Shown: positions 1-9,249, numbered from the stretch's first letter. The stretch: 64,000 bases of DNA from JBBKWJ01 sp037968895 (GCA_037968895.1 JBBKWJ010000117.1:18410-82409), one strand, 5' to 3'. Numbers and translations are program-made. Notes: generated by a model not told the origin, from the letters alone.

Positions 1-1
1 G

Positions 2-466
2 GATTCGATCCGCTACGGCCGCATCATTATCTTGTGCGACGCCGATGTCGACGGCAGCCACATTCGCTGTCTGCTCCTGACGCTGATCTATCACCACATG
101 CGCCCTCTGCTTGAGGCTGGTCATGTCTACGCCGCACAGCCACCGCTATTCGCGGTCAAATATCGCGGCACCCAGCACTACGCCTATAGCGACGACGAGC
201 GAAACGAAATCTCGACCGAACTCGGTATTGGCATCGAGAAGTGGAAACGCTTCAAGGGGCTCGGCGAGATGAACGTCGAAGAGCTCGCCGAAACAACGCT
301 CAATCCCGCAACCCGAATTCTGAAACGGATGACCATGGCCGAGGGTGAGCAAGCGAGCGACGCGGCAGAGTTGTTCGAGATTCTGATGGGGTCCGATGTC
401 GCCAGTCGCAAGGACTACATCATCGACAACTCAAGTCTCATCAGCCCTGAGCTACTCGACATATAG
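2..466 (+). CDS. DNA gyrase / topoisomerase IV subunit B, C-terminal part (5' end outside window)
   Basis: This is the 3' end of a type IIA topoisomerase ATPase subunit (GyrB or ParE). The frame is open from base 2, so the gene enters from the left edge. The TOPRIM motif DADVDGSHIR lies at the visible start and aligns with the Mg-binding DxD of the family. The conserved KRFKGLGEMN motif and the ETTLNPATR region follow, and the chain ends DNSSLISPELLDI. The segment between TOPRIM and KRFKGLGE is short. GyrB and ParE cannot be told apart from this fragment, and no gyrA/parC follows. Confidence in the family is high; the choice between the two names is open. Confidence 0.93.
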   Translation, partial: DSIRYGRIIILCDADVDGSHIRCLLLTLIYHHMRPLLEAGHVYAAQPPLFAVKYRGTQHYAYSDDERNEISTELGIGIEKWKRFKGLGEMNVEELAETTLNPATRILKRMTMAEGEQASDAAELFEILMGSDVASRKDYIIDNSSLISPELLDI

Positions 467-576
467 CCGTACGCAGCCAGGTCTAGCACCAGGGCAAGAG
501 CAGTTTGTGCCAAACTAAGTTGGTGAAATTACTAGACCGACTCTTCTTCTGGCGCAAGAACGACACGCCATCAGAC

Positions 577-2667
577 CTAGGCGATGTTGTCGATGGCTGC
601 TTCACTCTTCCGGAGGCTCGTCTCGATCGCCCCTGGGAGGGGTCGACTGCAGACGATGCCCAGGCTCTGGACACTTCGGGTGAGTGACACGTAGAGCCGG
701 CGCAAGCCGTGCTCAAGCTGGGCGATGGCGTCGGGCTCGACCACGATGACAGCGTCAAACTCGAGGCCTTTGACTTGGTCAGGATCGATCAACGTTACGG
801 CGCTGGCCCCGGCCAGCGCCTGATTTCCTACTCGCGTGTTTGAGACGCCAGCCAGGTCGAGCGCAGCTTCGATATCAAGGAGGTGCGCTTCGATGCCGAC
901 TACGGCGACACTCGTGCCATGACTCAAGGCTGCGACTTCAGACACCACTGCGGCGGCAATGAGCTCAGGCGTCGTCCGGACAACCAGTGGCGGGTCGCCG
1001 CCCGGTCTTACCGAACGAGCGGGGGTCACCCCTGGCGCCGCCTCTGGTAGCAAGGCGTTTGCCACGTCGAGAATCGATGAAGGCACTCGATAACCAACTG
1101 TAAGCTCGCACAGCCGAAGCGACGACTCGCCGAGCACAGCGGCGCTCAGCACCTTCTGGGCATCGCCCCACGATCTCGTCGAAGCTGGCGCTGTCGCCTG
1201 GGCCAAGTCACCGAGCACCGTCATCGAGCCCTTGCGAGCTCGCCGAGCAAGCATTCGCAGGCCCATTGGCGAAATGTCTTGTGCTTCGTCGACAACAACA
1301 TGACCGTAGGTGGTCGGCACCCCAGTGGTGAGAAGAGTGGCTTCATCAATCAGGGGCATGTCCGAAGCGGTCCACACCTCGTCAACTAACTTCTTCGAAG
1401 CTTTGCGGGCGAGGAGGTCTTGCTCGGCGCGGGTCAAGATTCCATCGGCCGCCCGGCGGCGCTTCGTCGGCGACCCAAGCAACTCGCGAACCAGAACGGG
1501 AGCAGACAAGTTTGGCCACATCTTGTCGAACGCCTTTTTGAACGAAGCATCGTTGAGGAGGCCACGGTTGAAGTGAGGTTGCTCGGCCGGGTCAACGCCT
1601 GCTCGCGCCGAGTGTCGACGCCAGGCCTCTTGGGCAATCATTGTTCGGAAGGTCTCGCGGCTCTTGTTGGCTGGGAGGTTTCGGCCAAAGGCCTGCTGCT
1701 GGATCTCCGCGAGATCGCTGTCGCTCATCCGAACGACAGAAAGCCCAGATCTCAGCTCAAGCCCATCGGCAGGCACCGAGAGCTTGTCTGCGATCAGCCG
1801 CTTAATGACACTCGCCATGCGGATATCGCCCTTGACGGCCGCCGCCTCATCAGTGTCTGATGCACGAACTCTGAACCGGGCGCTGAGCAGTCCTGACAAC
1901 GTGGTCTGCACGACTGACGTCTCGCCAAGCGAAGGAAGCACGTCGGCGATGTAGCGAAGGAACACAGGGTTTGGGCCGACAACGAGGACTCGCTGTTCAT
2001 GCAGGAGGTCGCGGTGTGAGAACAGCAAATACGCAGCCCGGTGAAGACCGACTGCAGTCTTGCCGGTGCCGGGGCCACCCTGGACAATCAGGAGCTCATC
2101 GAGTCCGGATCGGATGATCTCGTCCTGCTCGGCAGCAATGGTTGACACAATGTCACGCATCTGGCCAGTGCGGCTGCGCTCAAGCTCGGCGAGTAATGGG
2201 TCGGGCAGACCGCCGTGTGACTCGCCGTCAGGGTCGGTGAGGTCCTCATCGAAGATTGCTACTAACTCGGGACCGTCGCAGCTAAACCGGCGGCGGTGAA
2301 TCAGTCCGCATGGGTCTACGGCAGTGGCGCGGTAGAACGGCGCAGAAACTGGGGCTCGCCAATCGACGACGACGGCGTTGCTCTGTTCATCTTCGACATG
2401 GCGCCGTCCGACATACCATCGGTCGCCTTCTTCGTCGTCGATTCGGCCAAAACAGAGAGGTCCGCTGCCAGCGGCAAGCGCATTCTGGCGTTGCAGCAAA
2501 TGCCACTGGGCAATGCGAGCATCAACGGTGTTCTCTTCGCGTACCGCTCGGTCACTCGCCGCTTTCACGACTGCGGTGCGCTCCTGCATCTGGGTCAGGA
2601 GGCTGCTCGCGTTGTCAAGATAGGACTGCTCAGCTTGTAGCTCAGCGTGAGTATCACTCGAGGGCAT
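577..2667 (-). CDS. HelD-like RNA polymerase recycling motor (UvrD/Rep-type ATPase)
   Basis: This 696-residue superfamily 1 helicase-like ATPase is of the HelD class, which removes stalled RNA polymerase from DNA. The N-terminal 65 residues are predicted helical coiled coil, as in the secondary-channel arm of HelD. Walker A is GGPGTGKT (residues 197-204). Walker B/motif II is VVDEAQD. Motifs V and VI appear as VKGLEFDAV and RRLYVSLTR. The length is close to mycobacterial HelD. Its ATG overlaps the last 14 bases of the upstream DUF2510 membrane protein gene, so the two are probably co-transcribed. Some actinobacterial relatives (HelR) protect against rifampicin; nothing in the sequence shows that role here. 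Confidence 0.9.
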   Translation of the reverse strand: MPSSDTHAELQAEQSYLDNASSLLTQMQERTAVVKAASDRAVREENTVDARIAQWHLLQRQNALAAGSGPLCFGRIDDEEGDRWYVGRRHVEDEQSNAVVVDWRAPVSAPFYRATAVDPCGLIHRRRFSCDGPELVAIFDEDLTDPDGESHGGLPDPLLAELERSRTGQMRDIVSTIAAEQDEIIRSGLDELLIVQGGPGTGKTAVGLHRAAYLLFSHRDLLHEQRVLVVGPNPVFLRYIADVLPSLGETSVVQTTLSGLLSARFRVRASDTDEAAAVKGDIRMASVIKRLIADKLSVPADGLELRSGLSVVRMSDSDLAEIQQQAFGRNLPANKSRETFRTMIAQEAWRRHSARAGVDPAEQPHFNRGLLNDASFKKAFDKMWPNLSAPVLVRELLGSPTKRRRAADGILTRAEQDLLARKASKKLVDEVWTASDMPLIDEATLLTTGVPTTYGHVVVDEAQDISPMGLRMLARRARKGSMTVLGDLAQATAPASTRSWGDAQKVLSAAVLGESSLRLCELTVGYRVPSSILDVANALLPEAAPGVTPARSVRPGGDPPLVVRTTPELIAAAVVSEVAALSHGTSVAVVGIEAHLLDIEAALDLAGVSNTRVGNQALAGASAVTLIDPDQVKGLEFDAVIVVEPDAIAQLEHGLRRLYVSLTRSVQSLGIVCSRPLPGAIETSLRKSEAAIDNIA

Positions 2668-3673
2668 CGTCTATCGCGCCCCCGGATTCTTTGTAGAGAA
2701 GGCCATAGCCGGTGGCTCGCGTTGCCGCGGCAAAGCCACCGATTATCGCGACCAGCAAACCAGACCCGACGACCAGTGCGAGGTTTGAACCAAGGAAGCT
2801 CAAACGCGTCATCTCGATGACGTCGGCCTCGGGATCAAGCCCTTCGCCGTTCGCCCCAGACAAGCTGGAGAAGGAAGTTCCGACAAAGAACTGGAAGCCA
2901 AGCGTGATCGCCCAGATGAGGAAACTCCGAACCAGAAAGTCCATCCGTCGGCCCTTCGGGGCCTCCCACGATTGCCGCCAGGCCCCGACCCCTTTGGGCG
3001 CCAGAGCGGCGGCAGCGGGAACGAGCCCGACGTGAATCATAAAGAGGCATCCCAACGCAACGACTGCGGGAATGATCGCCAATAGGAGAATCGGAGCGGC
3101 AACAGCCACTATCGAGATAACAACGAGAGCGACAATCCCCGCAACGGCCAAGACCAACGCCCATGAAATCCATGTGCCAAGCAGTCTTGGCAAACGTTGA
3201 ACCGTCGCCCACAGTGATACCGCCCACGAGTCGCTTCGACCTGCATCGGCAGCCACTGTCTGACGCCGTAGCGCAGCACCAAGCACAACCGACACGAGAA
3301 ACGAGAACAGGACCGCAGCCCCGAGCGGAAGCAGCCTGCCCTGATCGAAGCCGGTTACTTCGATGTCTTCAACCGGCGCTCGGGTGAACGTGAGGACGAC
3401 TCCTTCGACCGCCCACCAAACCGCCAGAGTCGTCAGGACAGAGGGAACTGCCGCGAGCAACAGCGTAAGCGTGAAAACGTGTCCTGCTCTGCTCGCCACT
3501 GCCTTGATGGTTCGACCAAGCCAGTCAGAACGGGAGCCGGTCTGGGGCGATTGTTCGTAGTTGTGGGTGTGTTCGGTCCACAGGTTGCCATCCCACCACC
3601 TCAGCTCGAATTGACGGCGAGGGTCGGGATACCAACCAGGAGCTACTTGAGGAGGAGGTACGTCAGATGGCAT
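2654..3673 (-). CDS. DUF2510-containing multi-pass membrane protein
   Basis: A protein of about 339 residues. Residues 10-40 form a DUF2510 module (APGWYPDP, then RWWDG and WTEHT), a short Trp-rich motif common in actinobacterial membrane proteins and of unknown function. Several hydrophobic segments follow (about residues 65-95, 105-140, 165-230, 250-275 and 295-325), giving a polytopic topology. The ATG at 3673 is preferred over a TTG six bases upstream; the Shine-Dalgarno is weak either way. It is the first gene of a two-gene unit with HelD. I cannot assign a biochemical role. Confidence 0.8.
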   Translation of the reverse strand: MPSDVPPPQVAPGWYPDPRRQFELRWWDGNLWTEHTHNYEQSPQTGSRSDWLGRTIKAVASRAGHVFTLTLLLAAVPSVLTTLAVWWAVEGVVLTFTRAPVEDIEVTGFDQGRLLPLGAAVLFSFLVSVVLGAALRRQTVAADAGRSDSWAVSLWATVQRLPRLLGTWISWALVLAVAGIVALVVISIVAVAAPILLLAIIPAVVALGCLFMIHVGLVPAAAALAPKGVGAWRQSWEAPKGRRMDFLVRSFLIWAITLGFQFFVGTSFSSLSGANGEGLDPEADVIEMTRLSFLGSNLALVVGSGLLVAIIGGFAAATRATGYGLLYKESGGAIDDALE

Positions 3674-3801
3674 CAGCAAGGGCAGTCTGGATCGATCGAG
3701 CCATCACCCTAACCTCCCGACGAGCGGGAGTCGTGAAATTGCACCCGACGTGGTTGCTGCTAGATTCGGTGGCCCGGTCGCCACGAAACGGAGCAGACGC
3801 C

Positions 3802-4104
3802 ATGAAGCTCAAGCGCACTCAGCTATCAACGGAATGGCAAGTTGACGCCCTCTGTCGCGGCGTCACTCATTTGTTCTTCGGACCAAGCTCCGAGCGTCCG
3901 GAGCGGCGAGCCGAGCGTGAGGCCGTCGCCCGGTCGTACTGCATGGTCTGCCCGGTCAAACTCGACTGCCGCGAGTCAGCCAGGCTTAATCTTGAACACG
4001 GTTTCTGGGGTGGCGAAAACGATGAAGAGCGAGCCGCCGCTGGCTTCGTTCCCCGCTCACCGAGTCGACGGGCCGTTCTCGCCGCCCGCAGCGCCGATCA
4101 GTAA
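3802..4104 (+). CDS. WhiB-family [4Fe-4S] transcriptional regulator
   Basis: A 100-residue protein with the four cluster-binding cysteines of the Wbl family: Cys18, Cys47, Cys50 and Cys56 (C-xxC-xxxxx-C spacing in the central triplet). The GFWGG turn at residues 67-71 and a basic C-terminal tail (RSPSRRAVLAAR) for DNA contact follow. Wbl proteins bind a [4Fe-4S] cluster and usually act with the primary sigma factor. The ATG at 3802 begins a chain of normal Wbl length; an in-frame extension upstream to 3667 has no Wbl similarity. The ferrochelatase start lies 2 bases after its stop, so the two genes are probably an operon. I cannot assign a numbered subgroup. Confidence 0.92.
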   Translation: MKLKRTQLSTEWQVDALCRGVTHLFFGPSSERPERRAEREAVARSYCMVCPVKLDCRESARLNLEHGFWGGENDEERAAAGFVPRSPSRRAVLAARSADQ

Positions 4105-4106
4105 GC

Positions 4107-5147
4107 GTGTCGGCAATAGATAGTTTTCTTCTGCTTTCATTCGGCGGGCCTGAAGAGCCAGCCCACGTCATGCCTTTCCTACGGAAAGTGACGGCTGGTA
4201 GAAATGTCCCAGACGAGCGACTCGCAGTTGTGGCTAAACAATACGAATTGTTCGGTGGCTGCTCCCCTATAAACGGCCACAATCGTGACCTGCTGGCTGC
4301 GATCACCGACGAGTTTTCGAAGCGCTCGATCGAGTTACCGGTGTACTGGGGCAACCGAAACTGGGACCCTCTTGTCGAGGAAACTGTCGCCCAGATGGCA
4401 CAAGATGGGGCGCGACACTCGCTTGTATTCGCCACCTCCGCTTTCGGCTCATACTCGGGCTGTCGGCAATACCGCGAAGACCTTGATCGAGCCGCCAGCA
4501 CCGTTGGCGATACCGCCCCCCGGCTCCAGAAACTACGGCTGTTCTACAACCATCCTGGCTTCATCGGTCCCCTCACTGATCGGGTGCGTGAATCGATTGC
4601 GCTTCTCAGAACCAGATCCTCGTCCACCCCGAGGCTGGTGTTTACCGCTCACAGCATCCCCCAATCGATGGCCGCCGGATGCGACTACGAAGACCAACTC
4701 GCAGAAGCGGCACGCCTTGTTGTCGAAGGCATAGCTGTTGAAGGCCTCGAGAAGCCGCTCGACTGGGACCTCGTCTACCAGAGCAGAAGCGGGCCGCCAC
4801 AGGTCCCGTGGTTAGAACCAGACATCGGCGATCACCTCGGCATGCTCGCCCAACGGGGAATCGATGCTGTCGTCGTTTGCCCGCTTGGATTCGTCAGCGA
4901 CCACATGGAGGTGTTGTACGACCTTGACACCCTCGCCGCGCAGCAAGCCGAAAAACTCGGCATCGAGATGGAGCGGGCACGCACGGTCGGCACCGACCCC
5001 GCATTTGTGTCAATGATCGCTGACCTCGTCGAAGAGCAGCTCACAGGAGCCGCTCGCCTCCGCGTTGGCGCTCATCCGGCTTGGCCAGACATGTGCCCCG
5101 ACGGGCATTGCCCGGCGCCACAACGACCCGCACCGAGCAGTAACTAG
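4107..5147 (+). CDS. hemH: Ferrochelatase (coproporphyrin III ferrochelatase type)
   Basis: This enzyme inserts Fe2+ into porphyrin in heme synthesis. In Actinomycetota the substrate is usually coproporphyrin III (CpfC). The 346-residue chain has the N-terminal FGGP loop (12-15), the catalytic histidine in TAHSIP (His182), the YQSRSGPPQ substrate loop and the VSDHMEVLYDLD segment with the second metal-site acid. The C-terminus holds two cysteines (MCPDGHC). Actinobacterial relatives bind a [2Fe-2S] cluster with C-terminal cysteines plus an internal one, and whether this protein does is uncertain. The start is GTG, 2 bases after the whiB stop. The stop shares the bases CTAG with the convergent GH16 gene. 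Heme supply fits the cytochrome c operon at 41-48 kb. Confidence 0.95.
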   Translation: MSAIDSFLLLSFGGPEEPAHVMPFLRKVTAGRNVPDERLAVVAKQYELFGGCSPINGHNRDLLAAITDEFSKRSIELPVYWGNRNWDPLVEETVAQMAQDGARHSLVFATSAFGSYSGCRQYREDLDRAASTVGDTAPRLQKLRLFYNHPGFIGPLTDRVRESIALLRTRSSSTPRLVFTAHSIPQSMAAGCDYEDQLAEAARLVVEGIAVEGLEKPLDWDLVYQSRSGPPQVPWLEPDIGDHLGMLAQRGIDAVVVCPLGFVSDHMEVLYDLDTLAAQQAEKLGIEMERARTVGTDPAFVSMIADLVEEQLTGAARLRVGAHPAWPDMCPDGHCPAPQRPAPSSN

Positions 5148-6550
5148 CCGAGCGGCGTAAACGAGATCGAGTCGATTCCGAGGGTCGCTTCGGTCCATCC
5201 GACGTCAGGGAAACTTTCTGGAACCCGGGCGTCGCCCCACCATTGCGACGAGGGGCCAAGCAGTCGGTCGCCCGAGAAGGACCCACCGACCGCAAGGTTC
5301 GCAATCAGATACATCGGCTCAGACCGGTGTGGCCCAACGTCGGCGTTTGCCGGGCCAGCGACTCGAAAGACCTCTTCGTCGTCGATGAGCCAGATGAGAA
5401 GCCCTGGCTTTCTGATGAGCGTGTACAAGTGCGGCATGCCATCGCTTACCGTTGGCACATCGGCCGTGGCCGTTTCGGTTCGGACTCGCCCGTCGTACCA
5501 ATGGACCGAGGTGTGGAGCACGTGCGGCTCGGCGCCATCAGTTTCGACAATGTCGATCTCGTGATAGTCGGTTGACTCGTAGCGGGTGCACCGACCCGGA
5601 GCCTCGCACGCAGCCGCGTCCAGTAGCCACAAAGCGGGCCACAATCCGTCACCTTCGGGAAGACGAGCCATGATGTCGATCCGACCAAAGCCAAACTCGG
5701 CATGACTCATCACCATTCCGCTGACATAGGGAAGCGAGAGCGTGCTCGGCGACGGGTTTTCGACCGCAATGAGTTCGAGCGACGCGTCTGCAAATCGAGC
5801 AAGATCTGGCCGATACGACTGCGCCTCACGATTGTTCCATCCGACGCCGCCCTCTTCACTCGAGGGGAATTGAGGCGCTCCTGGTTGAAGCGGCCCTGTG
5901 GTGGCCAGCATCCACTCGGCCTCATTGGCTAGCAAGTTGTTGGCCGGGTCAGCGTCGTCACACGACACGATCCCTCTCAATGCGACATCGGTGCCACAGA
6001 GATTCGCCAGCTGAGAGAGCGCGACAAGCGACCCCTTTCCAACGGCCCACAACTCTGGTCCGTCATCACCTGGCCGGACCTCGGTTTCGATTCCGCTGGT
6101 CTGAGCGAGCTCGGCGATGAAGCCCGCTTCGTCGGCTGGCCCAATCAACCCCTGACGATTCCCGTAGACATGTGCGACTCCAGCGATCACCGAGGCCGAG
6201 TTGACTGCATCCCACGTTGGCACATCGCCGCGGCCTGAGAGAGTGTTTCCGTTGACGCCAGAACGCTCGAACGCGACACGCTGCGAGAGCAGCGCGAGCC
6301 CGAGCTGGTCGGCTGCCACGTCGTGGCCGTCAAGATCTATCTCCCAATCCGAACCGCTGACGATGGCCGAACTCAGAAGATAGCCAAGCGCCGCATCGAG
6401 CGGATCGACGAAGGGATCCTCGATTGGCACCGGCGCTTCGCTCAGGTCGTCGAGGACACCGTCTGCAATCGAAGGAAGCTCGATGGTTGGCGACGCGGCT
6501 GGAAACGTGAGCGACGACGAGAATGGACGCGTCAAGGCCAGAGCGAGCAA
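5144..6550 (-). CDS. Secreted glycoside hydrolase family 16 protein (start uncertain)
   Basis: The C-terminal half (about residues 270-468) is a GH16 beta-jelly-roll. The catalytic motif EIDIVE at residues 331-336 supplies the nucleophile and acid/base glutamates, followed by a WW-containing strand near the C-terminus. GH16 enzymes cleave beta-1,3/1,4-glucans such as laminarin. The N-terminal 220 residues are an unrecognised domain. A hydrophobic export signal precedes it, but the only usual start codon is the TTG at 6550, which lies inside the signal's hydrophobic core. The frame stays open to a TAG at 6602-6604 and encodes a normal basic n-region (RSRVLASGAVVA), yet holds no ATG, GTG or TTG. 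The true start may be a rare codon near an AGGAG at about 6599-6603. Confidence 0.85.
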   Translation of the reverse strand: MLALALTRPFSSSLTFPAASPTIELPSIADGVLDDLSEAPVPIEDPFVDPLDAALGYLLSSAIVSGSDWEIDLDGHDVAADQLGLALLSQRVAFERSGVNGNTLSGRGDVPTWDAVNSASVIAGVAHVYGNRQGLIGPADEAGFIAELAQTSGIETEVRPGDDGPELWAVGKGSLVALSQLANLCGTDVALRGIVSCDDADPANNLLANEAEWMLATTGPLQPGAPQFPSSEEGGVGWNNREAQSYRPDLARFADASLELIAVENPSPSTLSLPYVSGMVMSHAEFGFGRIDIMARLPEGDGLWPALWLLDAAACEAPGRCTRYESTDYHEIDIVETDGAEPHVLHTSVHWYDGRVRTETATADVPTVSDGMPHLYTLIRKPGLLIWLIDDEEVFRVAGPANADVGPHRSEPMYLIANLAVGGSFSGDRLLGPSSQWWGDARVPESFPDVGWTEATLGIDSISFTPLG

Positions 6551-6632
6551 GGCGACGACAGCGCCGGAAGCGAGGACACGGGAGCGATAAGGGATCGTCT
6601 CCTATCGGCGGGAACCGCGACCTGCTGAGGTT

Positions 6633-8039
6633 CTACAGTCCCCAGAAGTCGTCGCCAGCATCGCGACGGAATGCTGCGATCACTTCGCCCATTGGGGTCG
6701 AGGGCTGTCCCATCACAAACGGCCACAGTTCCTCCGCTAGCAGACGGAAGTTTGCGGTGGCGTCGAGATCGGCAAATAGGCCCATGAGCCCGAGTGTGAT
6801 GCGCTGGAGCAGCACGAACGAAGGCGGAACGTTCAGTTCCTTCTTCAGTTCGGCGAACGGTCCCTTTTGTTCGAAGATTTGCTTGACGCCGCCCGCTGCG
6901 TATTCGTCGTCGATGGTGATGACCTCGTCGTCCATTACGTAGTTGTAGAAGAACGAGAAGTAGTCGCGCACGACGTCGTCAGCAACTTGTGAGTCTGGCG
7001 CCAGCAGACCAGCATCAATGATGATTCGACGGAACTCGGCGATGTCGCGTTCGATCACCATTGACGTGATGAGCTCTTCAAAGAGGGTGGTCTCGTCATC
7101 GGTGAATCGTTTGACCAAGCCGAAGTCGAGGAACGTGATCTTGCCGCCCGGCTCGAACAGATAGTTGCCGGGGTGAGGGTCGCCGTTGAACACGCCAAGG
7201 CGGTAGATCGACCCGAAACTGAATCGGAAGAGCGTCTCGGCCGTGAGGTTCTTCTCATCCTGGGACCACGACTTGACCTCGTCGAACCGCACTCCCGAGG
7301 CGAGTTGGGTGGTGAGCACCGTCGGACCGCTCAGCTCAGGCAGCACGTGCGGCACCGTGATAAACGGGTGGCCATCGAAGAAATCGGCGTAGTACTGCTG
7401 ACTCTTCGCTTCAAGGCAGTAGTCGAGCTCTTCGACCAACCGCTCCTTGAGCTCGGCGACCACGGGCTCAGGGTCGAGGCCAGGAAACATCGAGGACATT
7501 GCGGAGAAGAGCCACCCTGCGTTGTTGAGGTCGGACGCAACAGCATCGGCAACGCCGGGATACTGCAGCTTGACGGCGACCGCCTGGCCGTCGTGGGTGA
7601 TCGCACGGTGCACTTGACCAATCGACGCCGCGGCGATTGGCACTGCGTCCCATTCGGCGAAGACCTCCGAAGGCGGTCGGCCCAATGCTTCAGTCAACGT
7701 GGCAGCCGAGAGTTCTGGCGTCATCGGCGGCGCATCGTGTTGGAGCGAGGCGAGCGTGGTGCGAACGTGCTCAGGTAGGCCAGTGTCGAGATAGCTCGCC
7801 ATCTGCCCGATCTTCATCAGAGCGCCCTTCATGTTGCCGAGCTCGAGCGTGACGTCTTCCGCCGTTTTCATCTGAAAGTCGAGGTTGAGCTCAGCCTTAC
7901 GCTCGGCTGACGCGAATGTTTGGCGCGCTTTTGACACTGCAAGGCGGCCGCCACTTTTTGCGCCGAGTCGTGCAAGCCGCAGATTTCGGGCAAGCTGACG
8001 TGACGTAGATACAGGTCGATTTGATGAACGAGAGCTCAC
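6633..8039 (-). CDS. AarF/ABC1/UbiB atypical kinase family protein
   Basis: A 468-residue member of the ABC1/UbiB family of atypical kinases/ATPases. The family-specific KxGQ motif is KIGQ (76-79), the Ala-rich loop is AAASIGQVH (about 137-144), and the ATP-site lysine lies in VAVKLQYPG (Lys157). The catalytic loop NGDPHPGN and metal-binding FLDFGLVKRF complete the core. Bacterial UbiB supports quinone biosynthesis and lipid handling, while the actinobacterial homologues are poorly characterised. The start is GTG with no strong Shine-Dalgarno. It is divergent from the GNAT gene, whose start codon lies only a few bases away, so their promoters must overlap the coding ends. Confidence 0.9.
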   Translation of the reverse strand: MSSRSSNRPVSTSRQLARNLRLARLGAKSGGRLAVSKARQTFASAERKAELNLDFQMKTAEDVTLELGNMKGALMKIGQMASYLDTGLPEHVRTTLASLQHDAPPMTPELSAATLTEALGRPPSEVFAEWDAVPIAAASIGQVHRAITHDGQAVAVKLQYPGVADAVASDLNNAGWLFSAMSSMFPGLDPEPVVAELKERLVEELDYCLEAKSQQYYADFFDGHPFITVPHVLPELSGPTVLTTQLASGVRFDEVKSWSQDEKNLTAETLFRFSFGSIYRLGVFNGDPHPGNYLFEPGGKITFLDFGLVKRFTDDETTLFEELITSMVIERDIAEFRRIIIDAGLLAPDSQVADDVVRDYFSFFYNYVMDDEVITIDDEYAAGGVKQIFEQKGPFAELKKELNVPPSFVLLQRITLGLMGLFADLDATANFRLLAEELWPFVMGQPSTPMGEVIAAFRRDAGDDFWGL

Positions 8040-8041
8040 AG

Positions 8042-8629
8042 ATGAGTAAGGCTACGGCCGATCTGCCAAAAGACGAAGAGTGGACCGTGCCAACGCTGGC
8101 GACGCCGCGACTCATCCTGCGGTCCTGGACAGCCGACGACACGGCGCCATACACCGCACTCTGCCAAGACCCCCGGGTCATGCGTTACGTCAGCTCGGGT
8201 CGGGCACTCACCGATGAGGAAGTCGCTGACCGACTGAACCGCTATCAGCGCTTCTGGAGAAGGCACGGCTTCGGGCCATTTGCCGTTGTAGATCAAGTTA
8301 CGAACGAGCTCGTTGGTTCCTGCGGCCTCAGCCTTCCGACGTATGCACCGCAGCTCATGCCTGCAATCGAAATTGGGTGGCGGCTCGCCACAACCCACTG
8401 GGGCAAGGGTTTCGGCACCGAGGCCGCAACTGCAGTTCTCGACTGGGGGTTCGCCACTCACGACTTCGACGCCGTCGTCGCCATCGTGCATCCTGGAAAC
8501 ACCAGCGGGGCCGCAGTCGCAGTTCGGATGTCAATGACACGAGAGCAACAAACGACGATTGGGACAGACTTGAACGCCGATGTGTTTCGAATCACCAAGG
8601 CCCAGTGGGATATGACGGACCGCACGTGA
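8042..8629 (+). CDS. GNAT N-acetyltransferase (RimJ/RimL type)
   Basis: An acetyl-CoA-dependent N-acyltransferase of about 195 residues. The RimJ/RimL signature strand TPRLILRSW opens the fold. The acetyl-CoA pyrophosphate loop appears as THWGKGFGTEA, and the chain ends with the family's VFRITKAQWD. The substrate cannot be read from sequence. The ATG at 8042 has GAGAG 8 bases upstream; an ATG at 8024 is also possible. Its TGA overlaps the GTG of the next gene in GTGA, which implies translational coupling with the small HExxH protein. Confidence 0.85.
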   Translation: MSKATADLPKDEEWTVPTLATPRLILRSWTADDTAPYTALCQDPRVMRYVSSGRALTDEEVADRLNRYQRFWRRHGFGPFAVVDQVTNELVGSCGLSLPTYAPQLMPAIEIGWRLATTHWGKGFGTEAATAVLDWGFATHDFDAVVAIVHPGNTSGAAVAVRMSMTREQQTTIGTDLNADVFRITKAQWDMTDRT

Positions 8630-9063
8630 GCCGCTGGGATCGCAATAGACCAAACCGATCCGTTGGCGGACTCGCCAAACTCCGTCCAACCTCAAGGCGG
8701 CTCTCAGCATTCGAACTTGATCTGTATGACCACATCTCTGCCGATCTGCGGGCGAAAACCCGGGTGGTTTCCGTCCCCTTTATTCTCGGTGGCTACGACG
8801 GAATGACGCTTGGGCCTTTTGTGCTTCTCAAGCAGTCGCTCAGTCCAGACGGCCACAGCCTGCTACTCGCGCACGAACTGGTACATGTGCGGCAGTGGAA
8901 GGAGCTTGGAACCCGTCGCTTCCTCCGCTCATATCTCTCGGATTTCGTAAAGGGGCTCAAAACTCACCGTTCGTGGCGAGTCGCCTACCGGGCGATTGGG
9001 CTCGAGGTAGAGGCTCGCGATCTCGCTAACGAGTGGCAAAAACGCCACTCTTCCACCGAATAG
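8626..9063 (+). CDS. Small putative zinc metallopeptidase-like protein (HExxH)
   Basis: A 145-residue soluble protein. The core motif HELVH (residues 83-87), preceded by hydrophobic LLLA, matches the zinc-binding helix of metallopeptidase-like DUF4157-type domains. A third ligand candidate is Glu in GLEVEARD about 40 residues later. No signal peptide or transmembrane segment is visible. The start is GTG at 8626, overlapping the GNAT stop by 4 bases. The substrate is unknown and proteolytic activity is inferred only from the motif. It may equally be a non-peptidase member of the fold. Confidence 0.7.
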   Translation: MSRWDRNRPNRSVGGLAKLRPTSRRLSAFELDLYDHISADLRAKTRVVSVPFILGGYDGMTLGPFVLLKQSLSPDGHSLLLAHELVHVRQWKELGTRRFLRSYLSDFVKGLKTHRSWRVAYRAIGLEVEARDLANEWQKRHSSTE

Positions 9064-9165
9064 GTCCGAGGCCTGTCTTCACTTGCGCATCGATGATGTG
9101 ACACCAGTGTGACGAACGATTGAAGTCGGTGCGCAGTTCCGATAACGTGCTAACGCTTATGTAGT

Positions 9166-9179
9166 TGTAAGCGCTTACA
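9166..9179. promoter_or_regulatory. LacI/GalR-type operator upstream of the alpha-glucoside importer
   Basis: TGTAAGCGCTTACA is a perfect 14-base palindrome with the central CG typical of LacI-family operators. A degenerate copy (CTAACGCTTA) lies about 10 bases upstream at 9151-9160. The site is 71 bases before the ATG of the sugar-binding lipoprotein, a position that fits repression of the importer until substrate is present. No LacI-family gene lies in the window, so the regulator is encoded elsewhere. Confidence 0.8.
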
Positions 9180-9249
9180 TCTTTCAACTGAAGATGTAGG
9201 GAGAGGGTCCGAATTCCGGGCCGCACGAGACATGAAAGGGTTCATACGT

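Noticed and set aside
467..576. Possible gene or terminator between the topoisomerase and helD.
   Set aside because: No convincing stem or coding frame; the small open frame at 505-687 overlaps helD on the other strand.
7173..7778. 201-residue open frame opposite the UbiB-like gene.
   Set aside because: No domain, antisense to a clear kinase; a codon-bias shadow.
9100..9165. Assigned -35/-10 promoter boxes near the LacI operator.
   Set aside because: Several weak matches, none decisive without transcript data.
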